Source of the DNA: JAICLL01 sp035252155
GTDB taxonomy: Bacteria; Planctomycetota; Planctomycetia; Pirellulales; JAICIG01
Direction: 5' to 3'
NCBI GenBank assembly: GCA_035252155.1
Contig: DATFDL010000282.1
Location: 1-14,137 of the forward strand
DNA: 14,137 bases
Shown here: positions 5,918 to 12,372 of the stretch, piece after piece
Position numbering within the stretch: position 1 is the stretch's first letter
Layout of the letters: the number at the start of each line of letters is the position of its first letter
Made by a program: the position numbers and the translations under genes
Notes under the pieces: generated by a model
Told to the model about the DNA's origin: nothing
Seen by the model: only the letters and a program-made list of their open reading frames with translations
Databases searched by the model: none

Positions 5918-6032
5918 GCGACGGGTACGTCGCGGCGGACGAAAAACAACTCAGCACGATCTGGTGAACGAACCGGCGGCGGAAACAAAATCGTCGTAAG
6001 TCGTTTTTGCCCGGCCCGCCGCGCACGGTGTT

Positions 6033-6044
6033 TGCAAATTTGCA
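6033..6044. promoter_or_regulatory. Perfect 12-bp palindrome, possible operator
   Basis: tgcaaatttgca is its own reverse complement and stands out as AT-rich in GC-rich surroundings. It lies 116 nt upstream of the ATG at 5917. It has the size and symmetry of a dimeric repressor site, but no cognate regulator is known and no second copy was noticed in the window. Confidence 0.35.
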
Positions 6045-6197
6045 CAAGCCGAAGAAACTCGAGAGATTTGAACGACCGCCCCCGCCGCGGAGGGGCTTTT
6101 GGCGAGCGCGCGCTTTCTTGACTTACGGCGATTTGGGCCACGAATGCCGCGGGAAACCCACCAAGCCAGTTTTTTGGGATGATGCGGGAAGAAGAAG

Positions 6198-6230
6198 CAG
6201 GGGTCGGGATTCAGGGGTCGGAGGTCAGGG
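6198..6230 (+). repeat. Short GGGGTCGG direct repeats
   Basis: caggggtcgg occurs at 6198 and again at 6212 (14-nt period), followed by a degenerate ggaggtcaggg. Similar GGGATTCAGGGGTCGG text is familiar from planctomycete intergenic regions. Confidence 0.5.
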
Positions 6231-6370
6231 AGAACAAGACGACGGGACGAAAAGGCGACGCGGCGATGAGGGGACTTGTTTTCCGCAAGCCAATGGGCAA
6301 GGCCCGCGCTGATCGCAACGCCGCTGACGGAACACCGCATGTGCCGTCATCAAGCGAGGTTCGCGAGACC

Positions 6371-6398
6371 AGTCACCTTCGCAGAGCGAAAGGCGACT
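6371..6398. terminator. Imperfect hairpin downstream of the surface-protein gene
   Basis: agtcaccttcgc pairs with gcgaaaggcgact across a three-nt loop, with one bulge and one mismatch. It begins 47 nt beyond the minus-strand stop at 6445. No T-run follows. The GCGAAAGGCGACT text recurs in other planctomycete intergenic regions as I remember them, so it may be a repeat element acting as a terminator. Confidence 0.4.
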
Positions 6399-6444
6399 CT
6401 ACGAACGGAATGAATTCAGTTCTACAACAATGGCGCGGCGCAAA

Positions 6445-9400
6445 TTAGGTGTTGTTCTTGGCGCCGACGATGCTGAAGTACTCGTCGGTCGCCAGAATGC
6501 GCACGCCGACGTCTTCAATCGAGGCCGAGCCACCCGTCAAGGCGTTCACCCAACTTTGACGGCCCGCGGTGTCGGCGGCGCGATGCAAGAAGTCGGCGTA
6601 ATAGCCATCGACAAGCTGCCCGCTGGCTTCCTGGCCGTCGATGAATGCAAACGCCGCCTGCAGCCGCGACTCGCCGTTTTGCAACGCCGTCTGCCAACCG
6701 CTCAGGCCGCTGGGGTCGGCGAAGCGTAGATCAAGATCGGTGTAAAGGGCATCGATGTAGTCGGTGTTGCTCGAATGCAGCCGGTTCGAAAACTCATCGG
6801 ACGTGACAAACGTGGCGATGACGTTCTTCTCGGTTCCCCACGACTGCGTAAAGGCGTTGAGCCAATAGGCCTTGCCCGCCGGATCGGCCGCCCGGCCGAG
6901 GAACGTTTGATAGTACTGGCCGATTTCCAAGGCACGATGTTCGGGCGAGTCCCAGACGCTGGTGGCCACGTCGGCCCGCGACGTGCCGCCCGACATTTGC
7001 GTCGTCCAGTAAGTCACATCGGCCGTTGCCGGAAGGCGGCCCAGCAAGTGCTGGTAAATGCCGTCGATGTACGCGGTGGTGGGATTCGTCGCCGTGATCG
7101 GGTTGGTCGAAATGGGCAGCGGCGCCAAAGTGCTGGTAAGCGCGTCGCCCAGGTTGACGGTCTGGGTTGCGTTGACTCCGACCGTCACCGACTGCGTGGC
7201 GGTGGTCAGCGCCGTGCCGTGATCGGGCGTGATGACCTCGCTCACCGTGTACGGTCCCGCCGCCAGGCCCGTGAAGCTGAAGTTGCCATTGGCGTCGGTG
7301 GTGGTCGAAGGATTGGTGGCGTCGGGCTGACCGGTGCCGTCGATGTCGAGAAATACGGTGCGGCCGGCGATGCCCGGCTCGCCCGGATCGAGCGTGCCGT
7401 TCATGTTCAGGTCGTCGAAGACCTTGCCCGAGATCGTGCTGTTGTCGGGCACTTCAGCCAGATCGACGTTTTTCGTAATTTGGCCGGCGGTCACCGTGGC
7501 GGACGTGCTGCCCAGCACTGCTCCGGACGACGAGAGGTCTTCGACCTTGAAGGCCTGTCCGGCGGGGACGCCCGAAATGGCAAAATTGCCGTTGGTGTCG
7601 GTGACCGCCATCGGATTGATGCCGTCGGCCTTGCCGCTGCCATCGACGTCGACAATCACCGTATGGTTGGCTAGCGGCGTATCCCCCGTGTCGAATGTGC
7701 CGTTGTTGTTGTTGTCGGTGAAGACTATGCCGGTGATCGAGGGCAGCTCGCCCAGATTGGCGGTGGCGACGCTTCCGGCGGCGACGAGCACCGCCGACTG
7801 GGTCAACGAGGCCGTGACATTGGTCGGCAGCACCTCTTTCACCGGATACGTTCCCGGCGCAATCCCGGTGAAGGTGAAATTGCCGTTGGCGTCGGTCGTG
7901 GTTTGCGGATTGCCCGTGGCAGTGCCGGTGCCATTTACGTCGACGAAGACGAGGCGGCCGGCCACGCCTGGATCGCTTGTGCTGAAAGCGCCGCTGCCGG
8001 CGACGTCGGTGAACACCTTGCCGGCGATCGAGGGGATCTCGCCGAACAGAACGCCCGACGCGGTTTGTCCGGCTGTTACCGTTTCGCTTTGCGACCCGGT
8101 GAGCGTAGGCCCAGTCGCCCCGGTCGAGAGCGTCACGTTCGCCGGCAGCGATTCCATCACGGTGTAGGTGCCGGGTGCCAGGTGCGGAAAGGCGAATTGG
8201 CCGGTGGCGTCGGTGGTGGTTTTCGGATTGTTGGCGGGCAAACCGGTGCCATCGTTGTTCAGAAAGACCACGCGACCGGCGACGCCGCCTTCGCCGCCAT
8301 CGATTTTGCCGTTGTCGTTGGTGTCGGTAAACACGGTGCCGACGATTGAGGGCACCAGCTCGCCGAACTTGACACTCGACGTGGTTTGCCCGGCGGTAAC
8401 CGTGACGGTCTGAGCCGGCGTGGAGAGCGTGTAACCATTCGGTAGGACTTCGGCGACCGTGTATGGTCCCGCCGCCAGACCCGGAAAACCGAAGTTGCCG
8501 GTGGCATCGGTGATGGTCGAAGGATTCTTGGCGTCGGGTTGGTGAGTTCCGTCGATATCGAGGAACACGGTACGGCCGGCGACGCCCGTCTCGCCGCTGT
8601 CCTGCGTTTGATTGTCGTTGACGTCGTTGAAGACGGTGCCGGTGATCGAGGGCGCGATTTCGCCGAATGTCACACCGGTGGCGGTCTGATTCGCAGCCAC
8701 GGTTACATTTTGCACCGGGGTGGAAAGCCCAAAGCCGGTTGGCAATACCTCATTGACGGTGTACGTGCCGGGCGCGACGCCGCTGATGGAGAAGTTGCCA
8801 TTGGCGTCGGTGGTGGCCTGGGGGTTCTTGCCGTCGGCCTGGCCGCTGCCATCGACGTTGACGAACACGGTGCGGTTCGCCACGCCGCCCTCGCCGGTGT
8901 CCTGGGTTCCGTTGGCGTTGGCGTCGCTGAAGACAGTGCCGTCGACGCTGTCGAGCGTGATCGAGCTGATCTGAACGAGCTGGTTGTTAGGCCCCAACGG
9001 AAGTTGAGCGAAAGGGGTATTGGCCACGCTTGGGTCGGTGGTGTCCTGCAACTGCGCGATCGCATTGACCACCTGCATGCCGTTGCCGATGATCTTGCCA
9101 AAGACCGCATAGCCGCCGCCATTGCTCTGGCCAAGGGTCGTCGAGTTGTCGGTGTCGTTGATGAAGAACTCGTCGGTGGCGCTGTTGGGATCGTTGGTGC
9201 GGGCCATCGCCACCGTGCCGGCGGCGTTGGCCTGGTTGTATTCCAGCGGAATGGCCGGCTGTGTCGGAATGGTCTGAAATTGTGAGACGTTGGTGAACGT
9301 CGTGCTCGACGACGTAAATCCGCCCGCTTGGATGATGCCGATATTAGGAACCTGGCTGGTGGGCTGGACTGAGCGATGGAAAATGGTGTCCGTGTAAGCG

Positions 9401-9699
9401 CCGCTCTCGACGTAATTCAAAAAATTGGCGACGGTCTGAGGCGCGGCGCTGGGCAGCAGCTCGATCTGAAAATTGCCGAAGTTGGTATCGACCGTCACGA
9501 TGGGGTCGCCGCTGAGGGCGAGGCGCTTTTCTAGCGGTTCGATCAGGCGGACGCGGGCATCGCCCCCGCGCCGCGATCGGGCGGGCTTTGCATGGCGGCG
9601 AAGCGCCCCCTGGCGAGCGCGGCGGCCGGAATTCGACGAACGTGCCAACGAGGTCACAAAACGCCCCAACATGCGATCTCTCCGAGAAATGCCTGACAT
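6445..9699 (-). CDS. Secreted mosaic protein: LEPLE motif, cyclophilin-type PPIase, six SdrD B-like repeats, DUF4214-like C-terminus
   Basis: A 1084-residue multidomain protein, probably extracellular or surface-bound. Residues 1-50 are Arg-rich with no classical signal peptide; RLIEPLEKRLALSG (51-64) matches the N-terminal motif of planctomycete extracellular proteins. Residues about 66-250 form a cyclophilin-type peptidyl-prolyl isomerase: FHR (R109), IIQAGG (Q124), GTVAMART, DEFFIND and YAVFGKIIGNGMQVVNAI; Y197 replaces the His of eukaryotic cyclophilins, as in several bacterial ones. Six SdrD B-like repeats follow (252-855), most with a calcium-binding DxNxNGxxDxGE loop, then DUF4214-like helical modules (about 875-1080; LLGRLP, FLGRAADPAGKAYW, FLHRAADTAG). 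It may act on or hold cell-surface proteins. A second ATG at 9672 has GGAGAG five nt upstream and gives 1075 residues; it is at least as likely as the 9699 start. The upstream gap is shared with a divergent gene. Confidence 0.88.
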   Translation of the reverse strand: MSGISRRDRMLGRFVTSLARSSNSGRRARQGALRRHAKPARSRRGGDARVRLIEPLEKRLALSGDPIVTVDTNFGNFQIELLPSAAPQTVANFLNYVESGAYTDTIFHRSVQPTSQVPNIGIIQAGGFTSSSTTFTNVSQFQTIPTQPAIPLEYNQANAAGTVAMARTNDPNSATDEFFINDTDNSTTLGQSNGGGYAVFGKIIGNGMQVVNAIAQLQDTTDPSVANTPFAQLPLGPNNQLVQISSITLDSVDGTVFSDANANGTQDTGEGGVANRTVFVNVDGSGQADGKNPQATTDANGNFSISGVAPGTYTVNEVLPTGFGLSTPVQNVTVAANQTATGVTFGEIAPSITGTVFNDVNDNQTQDSGETGVAGRTVFLDIDGTHQPDAKNPSTITDATGNFGFPGLAAGPYTVAEVLPNGYTLSTPAQTVTVTAGQTTSSVKFGELVPSIVGTVFTDTNDNGKIDGGEGGVAGRVVFLNNDGTGLPANNPKTTTDATGQFAFPHLAPGTYTVMESLPANVTLSTGATGPTLTGSQSETVTAGQTASGVLFGEIPSIAGKVFTDVAGSGAFSTSDPGVAGRLVFVDVNGTGTATGNPQTTTDANGNFTFTGIAPGTYPVKEVLPTNVTASLTQSAVLVAAGSVATANLGELPSITGIVFTDNNNNGTFDTGDTPLANHTVIVDVDGSGKADGINPMAVTDTNGNFAISGVPAGQAFKVEDLSSSGAVLGSTSATVTAGQITKNVDLAEVPDNSTISGKVFDDLNMNGTLDPGEPGIAGRTVFLDIDGTGQPDATNPSTTTDANGNFSFTGLAAGPYTVSEVITPDHGTALTTATQSVTVGVNATQTVNLGDALTSTLAPLPISTNPITATNPTTAYIDGIYQHLLGRLPATADVTYWTTQMSGGTSRADVATSVWDSPEHRALEIGQYYQTFLGRAADPAGKAYWLNAFTQSWGTEKNVIATFVTSDEFSNRLHSSNTDYIDALYTDLDLRFADPSGLSGWQTALQNGESRLQAAFAFIDGQEASGQLVDGYYADFLHRAADTAGRQSWVNALTGGSASIEDVGVRILATDEYFSIVGAKNNT
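7135..8946 (-). repeat. Six tandem about 300-nt coding repeats (SdrD B-like domains)
   Basis: Units in gene order lie at about 8946-8650, 8649-8350, 8349-8032, 8031-7741, 7740-7441 and 7440-7135. Each begins with a (I/V)xGxVFxDxNxNG-like stretch and ends in a TVTAGQ...FGE-like strand. Unit 4 has lost the calcium loop (DVAGSGAFSTSDPG). Units 2 and 6 are the most alike (GVAGRTVFLDIDGT against GIAGRTVFLDIDGT), suggesting a recent duplication or conversion. Confidence 0.9.
9678..9683 (-). promoter_or_regulatory. Ribosome-binding site favouring the internal start of the surface-protein gene
   Basis: GGAGAG on the minus strand, five nt before the ATG at 9672. The ATG at 9699 has only AGGG almost touching it, so translation may start at 9672. 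Confidence 0.45.
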
Positions 9700-9802
9700 G
9701 CCCTAGAACTTCATTAAATCCAAGGGTTCCAGCGGGGGCAAGTAAAAAATGCCTTGGGGGCGGGATATTCCGCCTGTAGCGGCGGGGGCCTATCATCTTG
9801 AT

Positions 9803-10063
9803 ATGGAAAGCCAAGAGCCCGACCCCGCCGACCGGTTCACCGCCTTGCACGCCGAGTCGCAGGAATTGCTCGACAAAACCCGGTCGTTGGTGGGCGAGAT
9901 GCGCGGCCTGCTGGAAGATTGCAAGCGGCGGCGGCCGCGAGTGAAGGTTGCGGAGGCTGCCGGGACTCAGGGCGAAGAATCTTCGGCCGAAGCCCGGTCG
10001 CATCGCGGCGCGCGGATCGGCAAAACCCGCCGCCGGCAACGGATTCGCCGCCGTCCACGGTAG
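9803..10063 (+). CDS. Small charged hypothetical protein (86 aa)
   Basis: I do not recognise this protein. It is 86 residues, soluble and strongly charged: an acidic N-terminus (MESQEPDPADRF), a helical and probably coiled-coil centre (ALHAESQELLDKTRSLVGEM, residues 12-31, continuing to CKRRR), and a basic tail (TRRRQRIRRRPR). The tail could bind nucleic acid or phospholipid. Third codon positions are strongly GC-rich, supporting a real gene. The ATG at 9803 was preferred to the in-frame ATG at 9749, whose first 18 residues cross the likely promoter; no Shine-Dalgarno is clear at either. It is divergent from the large surface-protein gene and converges on the BamB-like gene, with three hairpins between. 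A role linked to either neighbour is only a guess. Confidence 0.6.
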   Translation: MESQEPDPADRFTALHAESQELLDKTRSLVGEMRGLLEDCKRRRPRVKVAEAAGTQGEESSAEARSHRGARIGKTRRRQRIRRRPR

Positions 10064-10110
10064 AGGCGGAGACTCGTCTAATGGGCTTTGACGTTCGGAA
10101 CGACATGTGG

Positions 10111-10130
10111 ACCAGCCGCCCCCGGCTGGT
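10111..10130. terminator. Hairpin 1 between convergent genes
   Basis: accagcc-gccccc-ggctggt, a seven-bp perfect stem, 47 nt after the stop of the small plus-strand gene. No T-run follows. It is the first of three hairpins in 109 nt. Confidence 0.4.
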
Positions 10131-10167
10131 TCCGCGACAGGCGAGTTGACGTCGATCCGCAATTCGC

Positions 10168-10189
10168 GGAACGCCACGGAGGGCGTTCC
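10168..10189. repeat. Hairpin 2, recurrent planctomycete intergenic palindrome
   Basis: ggaacgcc-acggag-ggcgttcc, an eight-bp perfect stem. The phrase AGGGAACGCCCTCCGTGGCG is familiar as a dispersed intergenic repeat in planctomycetes, so this is probably a REP-like element that may also terminate transcription. Confidence 0.5.
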
Positions 10190-10198
10190 CTATAGACG

Positions 10199-10219
10199 GT
10201 CGGGCGATCACCGCCCGAC
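10199..10219. terminator. Hairpin 3, spanning the BamB-like gene stop codon
   Basis: gtcgggcg-atcac-cgcccgac, an eight-bp perfect stem. The minus-strand stop codon (10208-10210) sits in the loop and adjoining stem base, so the last codons of the gene form one arm. No T-run follows. Confidence 0.45.
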
Positions 10220-11473
10220 ACAATACAGCGAGCGATTCGACCGTAGCAGCAGCCGCCCGGCGACGACGGCGGGGCTGGCGTTGAAGTCGCTGGTGTCCGA
10301 GGCGAAGCTGTTGTGGGCGAGCTTTTCGAACTTCGGCCCTGCCGACAGTACGAAGACGCCGTTGCGGCGGGTCACCGCATAGAGCTTGCCATCGGCGGCG
10401 GTCAGCGAAGCATACAGTCCTCCGCCGCCCAGGCGTTCGCGGAAGAGTTGCTCGCCGGTCTCGGCCTGCAAACAATACATGATTCCCTGATCGCTGACCC
10501 AATAGAGCCGGCCGGCGACCAAAATCGGCGAGGGAACATAGGAGCCGACCGATTTTTTCCACACCAATTGGCTCTCGGTGACATCGCCGCTGCCGCCCGT
10601 GCGGATGGCGGCGACCATCGAGCCGCCCGGCCCGCCGCCCACGGAATAGACGATGCCTTGGTCGGCCACCACGGTGGTCGATCCGCCCGTGCGTTGAGCC
10701 GTCGAATACCAATAGAGGCCGCCGTCTTCAGGATCGAGACCCCAGACTTCGCCGGGCATGTTGACCACCAGTTCGGGCTTGCCGGCGGTCGGCACAATCA
10801 CCGGCGTGCTCCACGAGCCGCGATAGCCCTTGGCCTCGGTCTTCCAAACCTGGTGCCCGGAGCTTCTGTCGAGCGCGACCAACGATTCGCTCTCGGCGTT
10901 GGCGTTGACGATGACCAGATCTTTGTACAGAGCCAAGCTAGCCCCGGAGCCGAAACCCAAGATGGCCGATCCCGTGCCGACCGAGGTGTGCCAAAGCTCG
11001 TTGCCGTCGAGATCGAAGGCGTAGACACCCGACTTGCCAAAGAAGCAATAGACCTGCTCGCCATCGGTGGCCGGCGTGTGCGAGGCGTAGCCGTGCTCGG
11101 CCATCATGCCTTGATAGGCGTCTTCCGGCTCGACGGCCGCGATCGGCTTGTCCCACAGCGGCTTGCCGTCGCGCAGGTCGACGCAGACCAGGTGCCGCAC
11201 CAGGTCTTGAAGCTTGCCCGGTTGCTCGCGGCTGACGCCGTAGCCGCTATAGCAGGTGACAAACACGCGTCTGCCGCTGACGATCGGGCTCGACGAACCC
11301 GCACCGGGCAGCTCAATTTTCCAGGCAAGGTTTTGGTCGTCGCTCCAAGTGAGCGGCAATTGTTTGTCGTTGCTGAGGGCCGCTCCGCCTGGTCCGCGGA
11401 AATTCGGCCAATCGGCGGCATGTGCGGGGGAAAAGACGAGCAAGATGGCGACCAGTCCAAGAAAAATACGCAT
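10208..11473 (-). CDS. Exported PQQ-like beta-propeller protein (BamB-like)
   Basis: A 421-residue protein with a clear Sec signal peptide (MRIFLGLVAILLVFSPAHA, residues 1-19) followed by DWPNFRGPGG, the usual start of planctomycete PQQ-binding-like beta-propeller proteins. About seven or eight blades of W-docking type follow, shown by repeats such as LVCVDLRDGKPLWDK, VYAFDLDGNELWHT, LVALDRSSGHQVWKT, VWGLDPEDGGLYWY, MYCLQAETGEQLFRE and LYAVTRRNGVFVLS. There are no haem motifs and no convincing quinoprotein dehydrogenase active site, so a structural or protein-binding role is more likely than catalysis. The ATG at 11473 with AAAGAG four nt upstream was chosen; a longer TTG start at 11500 would precede the signal peptide. 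It is the last of four codirectional genes, 80 nt after the Gly-rich gene, and its stop lies in a hairpin. Confidence 0.88.
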   Translation of the reverse strand: MRIFLGLVAILLVFSPAHAADWPNFRGPGGAALSNDKQLPLTWSDDQNLAWKIELPGAGSSSPIVSGRRVFVTCYSGYGVSREQPGKLQDLVRHLVCVDLRDGKPLWDKPIAAVEPEDAYQGMMAEHGYASHTPATDGEQVYCFFGKSGVYAFDLDGNELWHTSVGTGSAILGFGSGASLALYKDLVIVNANAESESLVALDRSSGHQVWKTEAKGYRGSWSTPVIVPTAGKPELVVNMPGEVWGLDPEDGGLYWYSTAQRTGGSTTVVADQGIVYSVGGGPGGSMVAAIRTGGSGDVTESQLVWKKSVGSYVPSPILVAGRLYWVSDQGIMYCLQAETGEQLFRERLGGGGLYASLTAADGKLYAVTRRNGVFVLSAGPKFEKLAHNSFASDTSDFNASPAVVAGRLLLRSNRSLYCVGR

Positions 11474-11553
11474 AGGGCTCTTTGATGGTTCGTAGGGCAA
11501 TACGTGAATTGCAGGATGTCTTGCGGAGGCCGCCCGAGTTCTTACGAAGCCGG

Positions 11554-12309
11554 CTACGGCGCCGGCGCTTCACGTGGCTTGATGGGCGGCCGCTTGCGTT
11601 CGGCGGCGTTGCTGCCCGGCCCGCCGAACCCACCGCCTGGACCGCGCCCGCCTCCAGGACCAAAGCCGCCGCCGAAGCCGCCCCGCGGTTGGGGAAACTG
11701 AAATTCAGCCCCTTTCATGTCGGCCAGTTTTTGCCGCTGATCGGCGGTCAATACCGCCAGCGTGTCGGACTCGACTGCGTCACGCTGTCCCCGCGATTTG
11801 TCTTGAACCTGACGAAGCTGGTCGCGCTGCTCGTCCGACAAGCCAAGCTGCTTGGCGACCTCCGGGCGGAGCAGCCCCGCGGCGCCTTCACGCTGCAGCC
11901 GCAGGCCGTTCAGCCGAGCAAGCTGCTTGGCGTTCAGGATGCCGGCCAGCTTTTCGTCCGCTTTTTTGTTGGCGGCTTCCGACGCCTGGCGGGCTTCGGC
12001 AAACCGCTTGGCCCGCTCGTCTTCGTCAAGATTTTGCAGCTCCTGAAAATTGCCGAACGAGGCCCGCATCTGCTCGCCCAGCGCGGCGAGAGTCTCGTCG
12101 ATCTGTTTGTTTTGCTCGTCGCTGGTGGCCAGTTCTTTCCGCACCTCGGGCATCCGCAGCAAAGCCGCCGGCGAGTTTTGCATCTCGCCCGGCCCACCGA
12201 AGCCGCGGCGTCCGAAACCGCCGCCGCCCCGCCCCGGTGGCTGCGCCGAGACCATCGAAGCCATCAACAGCAACAAAAAACCAGCCGCCCAAAGTCGCCT
12301 AGACAGCAT
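11554..12309 (-). CDS. Gly-rich secreted protein with duplicated Spy/CpxP-like helical unit
   Basis: A 251-residue protein with a Sec signal peptide (residues 1-22, ending MVSA before QPP), a Gly/Arg-rich segment (26-41), a helical core (46-200), a second Gly-rich segment (209-232) and a basic Pro-rich tail. The core holds two related units: LRMPEVRKELATSDEQNKQI (51-70) with LNAKQLARLNGL (125-136), and LLRPEVAKQLGLSDEQRDQL (146-165) with LTADQRQKLADM (187-198). The LSDEQ and LTxxQ patterns recall Spy/CpxP periplasmic chaperones, so a helical binding or stress role outside the cytoplasm is plausible but unproven. The ATG has AAGGA seven nt upstream, the clearest ribosome-binding site in the window. 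It lies between the membrane protein and BamB-like genes. Gly-rich GGFG stretches suggest a flexible, surface-interacting protein. Confidence 0.8.
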   Translation of the reverse strand: MLSRRLWAAGFLLLLMASMVSAQPPGRGGGGFGRRGFGGPGEMQNSPAALLRMPEVRKELATSDEQNKQIDETLAALGEQMRASFGNFQELQNLDEDERAKRFAEARQASEAANKKADEKLAGILNAKQLARLNGLRLQREGAAGLLRPEVAKQLGLSDEQRDQLRQVQDKSRGQRDAVESDTLAVLTADQRQKLADMKGAEFQFPQPRGGFGGGFGPGGGRGPGGGFGGPGSNAAERKRPPIKPREAPAP

Positions 12310-12316
12310 CTGTGTG

Positions 12317-12321
12317 TCCTT
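12317..12321 (-). promoter_or_regulatory. Ribosome-binding site of the Gly-rich protein gene
   Basis: AAGGA on the minus strand, seven nt upstream of the ATG at 12309; a strong site that fixes the start just before the signal peptide. Confidence 0.6.
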
Positions 12322-12372
12322 TTTGATAATTACCAGGTGCCCGGCGGCATAGTGCTTGTTGCTGCCAAAAGG

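Larger units (their letters stand above)
5918..6444. other. 527-nt intergenic region without a confident gene
   Basis: Open frames here encode only arginine-, serine- and proline-rich products that run through repeat-like text, so I call none of them. The region holds a 12-bp palindrome (6033-6044), short GGGGTCGG direct repeats (6198-6230), GC-rich text around 6240-6290 of the kind recurrent between planctomycete genes, and a hairpin (6371-6398) near the end of the large surface-protein gene. A promoter for the 5025-5917 pair is expected here; the one for 6445-9699 lies at its other end. Confidence 0.5.

Noticed and set aside
5914..6141. 75-aa minus-strand frame ending in an ATGA overlap with the 189-aa gene
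   Set aside because: The overlap is suggestive, but the product is basic, low in coding character and runs through intergenic text; probably chance.
5951..6340. 129-aa minus-strand frame in the same phase as the 189-aa gene
   Set aside because: It contains repeat-like intergenic text and is rich in Arg, Ser and Pro; its stop at 5951-5953 separates it from the real gene.
6775..9285. Long plus-strand frames over the surface-protein gene (for example 6775-7674, 7334-8167, 8539-9285)
   Set aside because: Antisense to the SdrD B-like repeats; their repetitive content mirrors the repeats on the true coding strand.
9344..10712. Minus-strand frames 9344-10177 and 9837-10712
   Set aside because: They cross several gene boundaries and hairpins, show no domain, and conflict with three better-supported genes.
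10313..11485. 390-aa plus-strand frame over the BamB-like gene
   Set aside because: Antisense to a gene with a signal peptide and propeller repeats; no family features.
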